Origin: Thelonectria olida
Taxonomy: Eukaryota > Ascomycota > Sordariomycetes > Hypocreales > Nectriaceae
Direction: 5' to 3'
NCBI GenBank assembly: GCA_020736575.1
Contig: JAGPYM010000001.1
Span: forward strand, 2,108,001-2,172,000
Length of the DNA stretch: 64,000 nucleotides
Shown: positions 1 to 12,444 of the stretch, piece after piece
Position numbering within the stretch: position 1 is the stretch's first letter
Layout: each line of letters begins with the position of its first letter
The notes under the pieces: generated by a model
Told to the model about the DNA's origin: nothing
The model's input: the letters and a program-made list of their open reading frames with translations, nothing else
The model's database searches: none
Program-made: the position numbers and the translations under genes

Positions 1-2245
1 TCATAACGCTCTGAGGGAACCGGAGACATGGTCATGCCACGACCTGCGTTGGTGTTGGCCATGTAAGCATCCTTGATGGTGCCCTTGTCGTACTTCTTGA
101 CCCATTTCAAGGCGGACGAGGCCTCGCCGATAATGGCGGGCTGCAGGGTGAGAACACTGTTGGTTTTCTCCGCAAGCAGCTCGGCATCTGTGCGACCTCT
201 GCGCTGAGCCTGCTGGTGTTGCTGCTGGGCGACCAGTTTCTTTTCCTGGAGTTCCTGGGCCCGCAGCTGAGCAGCCTTGGCTTGGATCCTGGCGTGGGTA
301 TCCGGACCAATGCTGGCCTTGCTACCGCCGTTGCTTTGAGTGATACCATCGAGGTGAGATCTTCCAGCCGACTTTCTTCGACCAAGGCCCTTTCCGCGCC
401 TCGTCCAGGAGAAAAATCCCTTCTTCTCAGCGATGTAAGCACCCTCTTGCGGCTCAGGGGCAGCACCAGCAATCATCTCCTCCATTACCAGCCATCGACC
501 AGACATGATCCTTGTCTCAACGATTGTGCATCGGCCAAATGCCGACTTTCGCTCAGCGGTCTCCTCAGGAGCCAGACTGGTCATCCAAACCCACCAGAAA
601 GAATCGTCAAGGTAGAAAGAGGTGATACTAGCCAACTCACCGGGCTCCAGGGTGTGATCGGACTCGAGCCTCGGTCGGTGAGACTGGGAACTTCGTTGTC
701 GCTGCATCTCAATTGGTGGAAGGACTTTGTCAGGAGGCAGGAGAAGGTTTGGTCGAGAGACTGAACCCTCATCAACAAATCCAGAAGACAGGAAGTCGGC
801 CCAAGACGGGGTAGTTGGCCTGCCGAGGTTGTTTCCAGAGGCGGGTGTCCTCCTTAGGCCTTCGGGCTGCTTCGGAGCAAATGCACTGTCATCGTCGTCT
901 TCCTCCTCTTCCACCGTGCTTGCAAAGCCAATATCCTCAAAGCGAGACCAAGATGCGTCGCGCAAGCTCGTCGAGTGCTTAGAGCTCGAAACCTGTGACT
1001 GATTGGCGGAGGAGACAGCCTTCAACACTCGACGGCACTCGTCGGTGAGTGCCTTGATGGGATCCTGGTACTCGGAGAATTCCTGGAGGGCTCGGTCCTC
1101 ATCACGGTATTGAAAGTGGTTGGCACGACGCAGGAGGGCGAATGGCGTAGGAGAGACGGTGTCGACAATCATGACAACCTTGTTCGTTTTCGACATCAAC
1201 AATTCTGGGCGCTGAGGCGGGTATTCGGTCTCCTGAACCAGCTTCTGGAGGGACATTGGTAGCAGGGAAATTCCACCAACATTCTGTTCGGGAGACAGAG
1301 ATCTTAGGTAGGCGAAGAACATGTGGCTCGTGGCATCGGCAGCGCTAGGATTATCGCATGAGCATTAGGAGTGACAACGAAATTTACGAGAAACTCACCT
1401 GAGCCAGCCATTGTAACCACCCTCAAAGCCTTTCTTGGTGTCCTTGTGCTCAAAGGCCCACCAAGCGGCCATTCGAGAGAGTTTGCGCCCACCGAGACCA
1501 TTGCTCTTGCTATGAGCAGCGATTGCAGCTAGGAGATCGAAGAAATCGAAGATGATGCGTTGGCGGGCGCCATTCTCAACGCTAATGGGAATGAATGTCT
1601 TGAAAGAGTCTCGGGCCATGTTTGAATCTGAGACCCGTCAGCCACACCGTTGAACGTGGGGGATTGCCAACGTCAGGGGGCTACATACCATATTCTCCCA
1701 CCTTGAATAGTTCGTAGGCATCCCAGCCAACAATGCCGCCCTGAAGTCGGCTCCAGCACCATTTGGCGACACCAGAGACGACCTGCGGTTGTATAAAGTC
1801 AGTATATTATTGTGCGATCCATTGCGCATCGCAGGGCGACATACCATGGGCTCTGTCATGCGCAGCTCCTGGAGCAGTTGCTCGCCGCGTAGATTCTGGT
1901 GAGATTCGAAGAAATGACGGATGAAGGTGCGCACAGCACTGGGATCGGAGGTAGGTCGAAATGGTAGGAGTAGAAAGGGAAGATCGAGAGCTTTGGTAAG
2001 ACGCAGATAATCAGCACGCTGTATTGTAGACGGTAATGCGAAAAGACGGAATCCGGGGTTGGTATACCTCGTGCCTTGAGCTCTTCGGTACAACAACGGA
2101 TCAGTTCGTGAACCTCCTCAGGCTCAACAGAGGTTCGCGTCCAAGCATCGGTCCATTTCGGCTTCAGGGGCAGCAAATCCGAATTGTCGTTGTTCTTCTT
2201 CTTCGACTTGTCCTTGCCCTTGAGGCGAGCAAAAAGGCCGGCCAT
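1..2245 (-). CDS. Msb1-family morphogenesis protein, C-terminus cut by the window edge
   Basis: Cell-polarity protein of the fungal Msb1/Mug8 type (the DUF1708 family). In yeast Msb1 works with Rho GTPases and Cdc42 at the bud neck and growth sites; here the role is inferred by family. The start at 2245 reads MAGLFARLKGKDKSKKK, a short basic leader, then the conserved domain begins around residue 30 (LLPLKPKWTDAW) and runs for about 350 residues. Introns fitted by eye include 1991-2067 and three further short ones near 1790-1845, 1625-1690 and 1347-1397, each restoring the frame. The last visible exon runs open to base 1. Its tail is low in complexity, with a basic stretch and a Q-rich stretch (AQQQHQQAQRRG). 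The C-terminus lies outside the window. A long gene-free stretch lies upstream. Family assignment is fairly sure; individual exon ends are approximate. Confidence 0.8.
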
Positions 2246-5200
2246 GGTGGGCAGCGACAGCAGCGGGAGCTGACGTGACGAGGTTGATTCAGACGCGGTG
2301 AGAGTGCGAACGATAGAGCGACTGGCGGGAAGGAGGCGACGAGGGAATCGAGACGGGAAAGAGCGGTGATGCGGAAGTTATTATTTCCAGCCTACCTGGG
2401 TAGGGTTCAACCGCCCAGGGTACGTAGAAGGAAAAAAGGACGGGAAAGCTGAAAGAAAAGCAAAGTTCCTATTGCGCGCAAGCGATCAGGGGCTTATTTT
2501 CCTTCGAGGTGCTCGCGGGGCGTGCCGTCACAAACGGACTGCGACGTGGTCGGGAAGGATGGCGCCAGGCGACGTGTAAGTCGTGGTGGGTGTGGACGGA
2601 CAGTGTGAATGGGAGAGGTCGGGCGCAGACGTTTGGATTATGGCTTGAACTGCGAGTCGATGGCCGGGAGATCAGAGAGAGAGAGATGGAGACGGGCCAA
2701 AGAATTGCAAATGTTACAAAAAAAATACCTAGAGAAAATAAGAAACAGACAATAGTTTGTCTCGTGGGATTGAAAATGAGAGATGGATAAGAAAGAAAGA
2801 AGAACAGAACTAGCGGACGGACCCAATGGAAGGACGCAAGAGCAAAGAAGGAGAGGAAAGAAAGGTGATGATGGACGAGGGACACACGGGTTAGTAGGGA
2901 TCAAGAGAGGACAGGGCATGGGACATGGGACATTGGATATGGGGACATGGGATGAGTTAGAGCGGCTTCTGCTTGCTCAGGGGCGAGACGGGGATGGGAC
3001 GGTACGCACGAAGTACAGGACTAAGATTGGGCGCCGAGCTGGGATTACAGGCATGGGATTGGGGACTGGACATGGGGTGGGCAATTCATCTCTTTGGTGG
3101 TGTGTGGGCAAGGACCATTTTCCTTTGGGGTTGAGGGGTGTGTTAAAGGTGAGAACAGACTGATGATGACTGATGATGGGCGTATGAAACGTCCATGAGA
3201 GGCTGCGAGATCTGTGGTTGTGGAGTAATCGAGAAAGAGATGCCGAGTTGAAATGAAGAAAATGACTGGATGAGGGGGAAGAAGGCTGTTTATTCTCGTT
3301 CATCTTTCACCACCACCTCACAAACCATTGGGTGTTATGGATAGACTTCTCCTGAGTGTGGGAAGGCTCTAATGACGTGCGTGTGTTTCTTAAGTTGACT
3401 TGGGAATGGGGCAATTGGTCTCTGATATTGGTTTATCCATCAAGATACAGTTCATGGGGAATCGCGTGCGAATCAACGACAGCAAAAGATCTACCGTGAG
3501 ACTCGGATAGTCACTCCTTTCAATGAGGCTGAAAGGAGAGAGAGATCGGGGCGTACGAGACAAAGTTATGTACTCCGTCACACCATGACAAAACTAACAC
3601 CATCTCATCTCTCATCAATGAACATGCGCCATGATTTGTTTGGAGAAAGGAAGAAGAATAGAAAAAAGCGTCTGCCGCCCCCCACAAACCCGCCGCTCTT
3701 GTCCTAAAAGAAGCTTAGCGGGCCCAGCCTTGGTGGAGGGGTGCGAGATGCAGATTTTGGGCTGTCTCATCATTATCACTGATCGCTTCCACAGAGCAAG
3801 CCAAGAGGCTCATCAGAACGGCGGCTTAGAAAGAAAGGGTCCCGAGGGACCACAAGAAGGAATCTGATTCACTGAAGACCTGACGATGGCGGCGGCACAC
3901 ATTCGGGTGGACCATCAGCTAAGGTGGTAGTGGAGGTTGAGGGGGAACCAACCACACATGGACGAAGGCTGTCCGTAGTCTGTGTCCTGAAATTTAATTG
4001 TCCTGCGCGGCTGCCGGGCTGGCGCGCGCTGTAGCGTAATTTTGATGTCAGGGCCTTGTTGGCCCCTCGTTGGATTGATGATTGATTCGATGAAGTCTGT
4101 CCTCTGGCGCAAGGCGAATTTGGTATGGACTGGAAAAGAGGTTATATGTGATAAGAATTAAGGCATGGCAGGACACCATCACCAATAAATGACGAGTCGA
4201 GCCGTCAATTGACTGACAGGACGGTGCATTGGGGGATTTAGGCCGAAAAGGTTGGGCAGGCGCAATCGTGGCCCCCTCGACGCGGCGCACAGCAAGGGAA
4301 AGAAGGAAGCATAGCCGGCATCGGGACCCGCAACCTTGGGTCCCGAAGGAAAATGTCATCTTGGCACCACGGTTGGACGCCGTCACCTCACTAATTGCTA
4401 GGGAGTCAAGGAGTCTCAACCACCAACATTAGGGCAGCCCACCAGTAAGTCAGAGTCTCTCTCCACCAGATCTTTCCCTCCGGCATATCTATGAAGTAAT
4501 GTGCCCTCTCGCTTCTTGGAGGAGAGTTGGCACCGATAATGTAGTAGGTCCATGCAAAAGATGACACGCTTCTTCCAGACTCAATCAACTGCCCACGCAC
4601 CATGCTCTCGACCAGACATTCCAACTCCAATCGACCGACTGCCCTGACGCCATCCAGGTTTCGCAACGTGCCGAGTAGACAAGCGCAGTGCCCGTGCTAA
4701 TATCATTCCCCTCCATCTGCCCGCCCTTGCATGAGCTCCATGCTCTTTGCCTTAGGACTAAGCAGCAATCCAACATTTCGCAACAGTCTCGGGCATTCCC
4801 TCTCGCAGTGGTGTCGTCGCCTTACAGCGTCACAGGCCTAAGTGGCTGGATTCATGCGTAATATCCGAGCCCTCAGTGACACCTCTTCCCGCAAGCCCTG
4901 CTGGCGAAGTGACGTGGGACAATCTAGACGACGGGATGATGAAGATTATTGTGTAACCGGACCTGAAGAAGGGAAGCAGTTACGACAGACATACTACGTA
5001 GTATGGTTGGAGTAGATGATACTCCCACGCCCTCAAAGGCCGAGAGGCTGAAAGTGCCCCGTTTTCCCACCTCGAGCGATATCCCGACTGGAGGGAGATA
5101 TCGCTCAGCTCTCCAGCTTTGCACCATATTAGCCTTCACTTCGGACAGTTCACGGCTGGTCGAGATGTACTGACCGCCAACCTAGGATACCCTGTGATCT

Positions 5201-6965
5201 AGGATGACCATCTTTGCCCTCCCTTCCCGGAGACGGGACACGGCAGTCACCACGCTTGAGCGTCAATTACGAGCATTGGGGCAGGGCTATTTTTGCATCG
5301 ATGCCCAAGTTTGGACATCAGCCAGTTTGGCAGTTCATGTATCTGTCCAATAAGCTGCCTATCTAGCTTCCCACCCATGGCTTTTCGACTCGTGGGGTGG
5401 TGAGAAAACGGACATGGATAAAAAAAAAAAGACGAATAAGCCCGCTCGCGGCATGAGTTGGCATGGCCAACGCATCCCTCCCATCCAAACCGGGAGGATT
5501 AGCAACTTTAGCCAGCATTGTGACTGGCTACAACAAACTAGATGAAGTTCCACGACGCCTTGCTGAAGTGATCGACTTGGTGAGTTGGCAACGTGCGTGC
5601 GATCTCTTCTTACCCTTGCCGTTGAACTAAGCCCCAGGCTATTCGTATGCCTCGTTTCTTCAAGCCAGCGAATTGGCAAATCCACTCGCGAGTACGAGAT
5701 AACTTTGCATGCCGATTGCTGGCGTCATCTGTCCGAGAATCGAGATGCAAGTCATGCTAACAGCATGACAGAAAGCAAAGACCTCTTCCCGAGGGACCGG
5801 TCATCACCGCTCTTGTTACCTGGAAGTAAGGCACTCACTCAAATGGACTTCTGTCTAATACGGATAGTTAGGGGTCGTGGTCCTTCGCCTTCATCCTGTC
5901 CGCACGCCGTTCAGAACACATTTTGATCCATGATCCTGGCCAAGCTGGAGTTGAACTGAAAGCTGCGAGCTCGTTGCAGTACTCCACCACACCTCTTCAT
6001 GCTTCATGCGCCCAGCCGGAGCTGCATGCAGTTTCTTATCCAGCTCTGTCCCACGTTTACGAACGTTTCTTGTTAGTCCCCGTGTCAGAACTTGAAACGC
6101 TCCGTTCCATGCTTCTCGTTGGTCCACGTCGTTTGAATGGCTGAACCTTGCTTGACCGACATACCGTCACATCGTGTCCATCAGGGCGCCTCACGACCCG
6201 GAATCCAACCGAAGATCAATCACTTGGGATGAAATATTCCGTCGACATCCCTTTCGACGATCCGAACGTCTGGAGCTGAATGGAGGGGGAGGGGCAAAAA
6301 TGCAAATGAGGGCGCGTGCGTGTGGACTCATGGCGCGTGCAGGATTCCGCACTTCCTCAACCTCATCTTAGATCTTTCATGCGCTCGGCTCTGCTGAGGC
6401 TCAGGATCATGCCATCTGCTCGAAAAAATGGAACTATTTCCCGGAACCGCCTTCGAGAAGCAAATTCTAGCCTGAGATTTCATTGCACACCGGTGGGGAG
6501 ATGGCCTGCAACTCATTTTCAACACGGACATCTATTCGATCATGGCTTGCCGCCATTCATCACTGGCATTAATGCCGGCCTGGTATAGCTCGTTCTTCCC
6601 GCCTGGCTTCACAGGCCGCTGATCTCCGAGACGCCTTGAGACTCCATATTATGTTTTTCGAAGGCTTAACCCCGCAAGGGACCAGAATGACATCAATAGT
6701 TGACAACGCGAGCATGCGACGTCTAACACGTACTACGTACGTACATCCGATCCCAGTCCGATGGACAGCCCCATCACATATCTGTACACGGGCTCCCGAA
6801 CCAACGCTTCCCTCGTTCCATAGGCCCTAATAGACCATGCCAATACCTGACACCTGTTCCAATACCGTTCCTCCAACAAACAGATATAAATCAAGTTATA
6901 CAACGCCAAATACGAAACCTTTCCTGATCAAACACAGCGACTTTTTGACAGTGAGATTCGATAGA
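2246..6965. other. Gene-poor stretch, 4.7 kb
   Basis: No gene is recognisable here on either strand. The part nearest the Msb1-family gene (about 2250-3600) is purine-rich on the plus strand, so it is C/T-rich when read in the direction of that gene. This is typical of fungal promoters and 5' leaders. It holds degenerate GGGACATGG-like units near 2915-2955 and 3050-3080. The rest (3600-6960) has mixed composition and only short unrelated open frames. It may hold the leader and control region of the Msb1-family gene, or a non-coding transcript; nothing in the sequence decides this. Confidence 0.5.
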
Positions 6966-8100
6966 TCAATCATCCTTCTTTGTCACTTCAGCTTCAGCGA
7001 TCTTCAGGGCCTCTTCTAAGGCCTCTTCGTCATCCGCAAACTCGTTTTCTTTGTCATCGATCTTCACCTCGGCCTTCTTCACCTCAACCTTGGCGTCCTT
7101 CCCGGCTGACTTAGCCTCTGCTTTGGCTGTGGTCTCCTTCACGACAGGCTTGGTCGAGTTTCCAGGAACCAAGGCCCAATCAATCTCTCCTTCAGGTCCG
7201 TATCGGCTCGAGAGCCACTCATTGGACAATTTGAAGTGCTTGCAGTCAAAGAAGCCTCTAGCCGCACTGAGAGGACTGGGGTGAACACTTTGCAGAACCA
7301 AGTGCTTCTGTCGATCGATTTTCTGCACTCGCTTCCCAGCGGGGGTGCCCCATGCCATATATACGACACCTCGCGTGCGCTTCTGGGCAACAAGGTCAAT
7401 GACCTTTTGTGTGAATCTTTCCCAACCCCGATTCGAATGGGAATTGGCTTCGTGCGCCCGAACAGTAAGGCAAGTGTTGAGCATAAGAACGCCCTCATCA
7501 GCCCATGGAGTAAGTAGACCACCCCTGTTGGGTGGTACCTCAAACGACGGGTAATCTTTCTTGAGACAAATGTACATGTTTTTCAGCGAGGGTGGGGCCG
7601 GAGTCGGAGACCGTACAGAGAAGGCCAGACCGTGGGCTTGGTTCACATTGTGATAAGGGTCTTGGCCAACGATGACGACCTTGACGTTGTGGAAAGGGGT
7701 GTGTCGGGACCTGGCGTCAGAGTCAGAATGAGACAGTTTACAGGGGTTGGCTCATATCCTACCATGAGTAGACGTCCTCCTTGGGCGGGAACCACTTGCG
7801 ACCAGCATTGGTCTCACGATCCAAGAATTTCTTGAGATCGAGAAACTCCTTGGTGGTGATTTCATCCTTGAGGTGGGCCAGCCAGCTCTCATCCATAGTA
7901 TCAATCTCCAGCTGCAGGAGAGTCTTCTGCTCGGGGGTGAGGCTAGCAACCCACTTGGCCTTGTCAAACCTGCTCACCGGGGCAGCATTGGCAGGCTTGG
8001 GAGCAGCCCCGAAGAAAGAAGCAATGTTGCCATTTGCCTTTGGCTTTTTCGCATCGGAGCCGTTCGGCGTCGTGTTGGCCTTGCGCTTGAGTGTCGACAT
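6966..8100 (-). CDS. UNG1: Uracil-DNA glycosylase, family 1 (UNG)
   Basis: Removes uracil from DNA as the first step of base excision repair, in nucleus and mitochondria. Two exons (8100-7763 and 7710-6966) flank a 52-nt intron with a GTAGGA donor; spliced product 360 aa. Both family signatures are present: the water-activating loop GQDPYH (Asp about residue 130) and the HPSPLS loop (His about 256), with the LLNTCLTVR core between them. The N-terminal tail holds a PIP-like motif around residues 23-30 (NGNIASFF, Asn in place of the usual Gln) and basic clusters fitting a nuclear form. The reading frame continues upstream to an in-frame ATG at 8211, adding 37 Arg-rich residues that look like a mitochondrial presequence. 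An unusual acidic, Lys-rich C-terminal extension of about 60 residues follows the catalytic core. Function is secure; which start is used is open. Confidence 0.95.
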
Positions 8101-8211
8101 GGCGATAATGCACGTGTGGAGACTGTCGAGGGGACGTGGTCGATGCGCGAGGCTTCGGGAAACTCTGACTGGGAATCGAATAGGAAGAATCGTGGAGAGA
8201 ATTGATTTCAA

Positions 8212-9796
8212 GAGAACCTATAGGCGGTATCGAGGGCACATAGAAGTGATGGAGAGAGAGGTGGTCGATGCTGACGGAGACTTGTCTGGGTTTTTGAACG
8301 ATGCGCCTTGGAAATTGGTCGAAGCTGCAGTCTGCGCCAGGGATAGAATGGAAGTCAGCGAGGTTGGCCATGGTGACGCAGACGCGTTCGGTTGACGCGC
8401 TAAGCCTGCAGCCATTTAACGCGGTACCCGTGATTTTCGCGTTCACGGAGGTACTTTGGAGCTTTCTCCAGGTCCAATTGGATGCCCGCTGGTGACGAGA
8501 TCTTGGGGCTGCATTAGTGGGTGGGAGCTCTGAGGATAGCTTAGGGACTCCTACCTAGGCAACCATGGCGCTGTGATTGCTACCCGTCCCCCTAAGCGAA
8601 GTTGCCTAGGCCTTCTTGGTATGGGCCATTTCGACTCCGGGACATGTTAGTTTGGCTTTTCAGCAAGGGGGATGCAAGAAAAGGATCTTTGGTCTGATGC
8701 GTGGAGATGCTCAATCACGAATTCACGGATGTACATACTGCAAGATCAAAATGTGAATGTTCAATTGCTGAAGCTGAGGGAAGAGGTAGGCTGTGGAGCA
8801 CCATCTTGAAGTCAACCAAAATCCTTCCATCTCGCCCTGCATCATCACTGTCTCAATATTACTACCTGACAAGGCGAAGACGGCATCAAAAGACGTTGAG
8901 GAAGCAGCGGCTTGCTCCCCTTCTCATGGACGACCTAGCTCGACTTGAGACTGCGGCGAACGAACTCTCCAAACTCCGCAAAGCGGCGAGGCGGCCTAAG
9001 AAGTGCAACGCCAACCGGGCCCTTAGCTAGCAAATGCCGAAACTCAATTATCGCATGCTTCTCTTTCAAACGGAAAGGACTCTGTCCATCCCAATAAACT
9101 CCTGCATCTGCTGCATGCTTCGTATGCACGTCCCCAATACTTGCCATGCGAGACATTTCACACCTCGAATAGAAAAGAATTATGCAGGCCAATTGCATTA
9201 AATCAAACCTGGCCAATTCGTAGGCAACAACACCCGTGAAATACTTCAAGGAAAACGCGGCTGCGGCTGTGGCTTGCTTTGTACTTGCAACATCTCCTCT
9301 CAGGAGAGACATGAACGATGGACCTACCGTAGCTTCGCAATCCATGTACAGCAGCGCTATTGACCATGCAATTCGGGTCGGGGTTCTCAAGACTTTGGAA
9401 CAATTTTGAATCGCGGGCCACAAGCTCTTATGATCTCCCTACCTGTTAAATGAAGGACGGTAGAATGGCAGTATCGCTCCTCTTAGAATTCATCGTCCGC
9501 TCTTAGGAACTTGGAAGGCAGCCCTCGAATATTCGTACATCACTACCGTACCTTAAGTACAAAGGACCCAGGCCTTGACACTTGCCTTAGTCAGCTGTTG
9601 GTGGGATGGTAACTGACGCTTTCCCCTTTCTGGTGAGCAACGTCGGACACATTACCTCATCTTGAACTGGACAGCTTGCTATTGCTTCACCCACACCCCG
9701 CGAAATCAACACTCGCGACTTGCGCATTCTTAGACTGGTGATCCCGCCATGCCCAAAGTCGTTTCTAATACTTTAGGCATATAGTCACTGCCCATC
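8212..9796. other. Intergenic region between UNG1 and HRD3
   Basis: Shared upstream region of two divergent genes. No gene is recognisable; the longest open frame (minus, 8935-9423) resembles nothing I know. A 10-bp inverted repeat, CCTAGGCAAC at 8554-8563 and its complement at 8601-8610, could form a small hairpin. Confidence 0.5.
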
Positions 9797-12444
9797 ATGC
9801 GGCAATCGCTTGTCTGGCTGCTCCGTATGTTGCTATCCTAGCTATTGTGAACACGCGACAGCTGCTGACGAGATCCAGTGCTTTGGCAGGCAAGCTCCGG
9901 ACTCTGTACAAACGCAAAATACTACCAAGAAACGTACAAAGACGAACCGATCCAGCGAGGAGGCCAAAACAAGCATGTTGCGTCGCCAAAGACTGATGTT
10001 CTGGCGGATCAGAGCCATAGCAATGGCCCTCAACCTGGTACTACACACCGAACAACGAAAGTTCACAGCTCAGAAAAGCTGACATCATCTAGGTTCTGAC
10101 CTCGTTGATGCCGCCATGATCGAGCTTGCAAAAAACCCTCAGTCCTCTCACCAACGAAAGCGACGGCCCTCGGGCCTGGTTGGTACCCTCATGCGATACA
10201 TCGTCAAGGCAATCCCCAAGGGTCCATCAAACGCGCCGTCGCAATCACACGACTCTAATATCCGTGGTTCTCTCTTGGAGGCGATTAAGCTCCTTGAGGA
10301 GGCTGCTAGACAAAACAATTCCGATGCCCTCTATCTTCTCGCCGATATGAATTTCTATAGCAACTACAGCCACCCAAGGAACCTCGAAGTTGCTTTCAAT
10401 CACTATCAACAGCTCGCTGCTGTGCATGGAAACACGACAGCGCAATACATGATGGGTCTATACTACTCAACAGGGCTCGGAGACGTCGTGCCTCGTGATC
10501 AAGCCAAAGCCCTTCTTTACTACACCTTTGCTGCCATTCGAGGAGATATTCGGGCCGAGATGGCCACGGCATATCGGCATCACGCTGGAATCGGGACCAC
10601 CAAAAACTGTGAGGCCGCAGTCAAATATTACAAGAGCGTGGCAGACAAGGCTATTGCTTGGTACCGAGCTGGTCCTCCAGGGGGCAGGACTTGGGTTCAC
10701 CAAGCATGGCGCATTTCGGATGACGATGGTGGCATCTACGGCGAAGGGGCCAGCGCCTCCAGTGCGGGTATGAATGCATACAAAAGCAATCCTGCGTCCG
10801 ATGCAAATGCCGCCATTGACGATGTCATCGAGTACCTAGATCTCATGTCCCAGAAGGGAGATTCTAAGGCATCTTACAACCTGGGAAGGATATACTACGA
10901 AGGTCAACGTGGGCTGCCAAGAAATATCCCCTATGCTCGAAAATACTTCTTCCTGGTGGCATCGCGCTATTGGAAAAATGATGGTCGTGTCCTGGAGAGC
11001 TACAAGCAAGGCGTTGAAACAATTGCTTCCAAGGCTGCCGGTTACCTTGGTCGAATGTACCTGAGAGGCGACGGCGTCAAAGTGAATTTCGAAAGAGCAA
11101 AGTTCTGGTTCGAGCGCGGCATCTCGCAAGGAGATGCTCAGTCACAGCACGGACTAGGTCTTATGATGCTCAACGGCTACGGATCCAAAGAGAACGTGAA
11201 ATTGGCCATGGAACTCTTCAGGAAGTCAGCTGATCAGGACTTCGCACCAGCGCTCGTCCAAATGGGCCAGCTCTATCTGGATCAAGGCGGCCAGGACGAC
11301 GTCAGGGTTGCAAACAACTACTTCGAGTTGGCTGGAAGGCACAGCAACATTGAAGCACACTACTACATTGCCGAGATGATTCACCATGGAGTTGGGAGAG
11401 AAAAGCTCTGCGGCGCCTCTTTGACATACTACAAGAGCGTTGCTGAGAAATCAGAGCCCTTAGTATCGTCCTGGGGCGACGCAAATGATGCATACGAGGC
11501 CGGGGATTACGAACTTGCTTTCCTTGAATATCTCATGGCGGCCGAGCAAGGATATGAAAAGGCACAAACCAATGTCGCATACACGCTGGACTCGATCCGG
11601 TCCCGCTTGCTTCTTTCATCCGTCCTCCCCGAAGCTACGGAGAAGAAGAAGAGCATTCTGGATAACCCCGCACTCGCTCTTATCTACTGGACCCGATCGT
11701 CGAGACAGTCGAACGTGGACGCCCTTGTCAAGATGGGTGACTATTACTACTATGGTGTTGGCACGGATCTCGACATTTCCAAAGCAGTCCAGTGTTATAC
11801 CGGGGCTTCTGATTACTCCCAGAGTGCCCAAGCACTGTTCAATCTCGGATGGATGCACGAGAATGGTATCGGACTTGTGCAGGACTTCCACCTCGCCAAG
11901 AGGTACTATGACCACGCGTTGGAGGTCAATGAAGAGGCATACCTGCCAGCGACCTTGAGTCTTCTCAAGCTTCGGATCCGAAGCGCATGGAACACGCTGA
12001 CGCATGGACCAATCCATTCCATTCAGGATGAACCAAGTAAGCAATACTGTCACCTAGTACCTTTCACCAGAGCCTTGACTAACTGAACTAGAACCGAAAA
12101 AAACTCGATCCCTTTCTGAATGGATTGCTAACTTCCTTATGGACGATACAATCCAATACGAGGAAGATACGTATGTTGATAACCTGTACGATGATCCGCT
12201 CGGCAACGGAGACGGGTTAAATGAGGACGATGGAGTCATGGACAGCTTTCTGATTATTGGTGTCACCTTTGGTCTCTTCCTGCTTTTGTGGTGGCGCCAG
12301 CGTTTGCAGCAAAGGCACGCGGAGCAGCAAGAGGCAATCCGCAGACAGCAGCAGGGACTACCACCGGACCCCCCTCGAGACAATGGCCGCGATGCGGCGG
12401 AAGGGTTCGCAGAGTGGGCAGCGGGAGGTGCTGGGTTATTGTAA
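9797..12444 (+). CDS. HRD3: HRD3/SEL1L-type ER-associated degradation protein with Sel1 repeats
   Basis: Type I ER membrane protein that works with the Hrd1 ubiquitin ligase to select misfolded lumenal proteins. Sel1-like repeats fill the body, for example AQYMMGLYYSTGLG, ASYNLGRIYYEGQRG, SQHGLGLMMLNGYG and LFNLGWMHENGIG. A transmembrane helix (FLIIGVTFGLFLLLWW, about 12240-12294) lies close to the C-terminus, followed by a short polar cytosolic tail. A 55-nt intron at 12037-12091 is clear and joins EP to KPKKTRS. At the 5' end a 55-nt intron at 10038-10092 with a GCTGAC branch site fits and joins NGPQP to GSDLVDAAM. The first exon is less sure: the ATG at 9797 opens a signal-peptide-like MRQSLVWLL, but no single first intron joins it neatly. 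Family call is confident; the N-terminal 60 or so residues are provisional. Confidence 0.88.

Noticed and set aside
7781..8395. 204-codon plus-strand open frame
   Set aside because: Antisense to UNG1 exon 1 and its upstream region; no domain.
8935..9423. 162-codon minus-strand open frame between UNG1 and HRD3
   Set aside because: No recognisable domain, no intron logic, and composition like the surrounding non-coding sequence.
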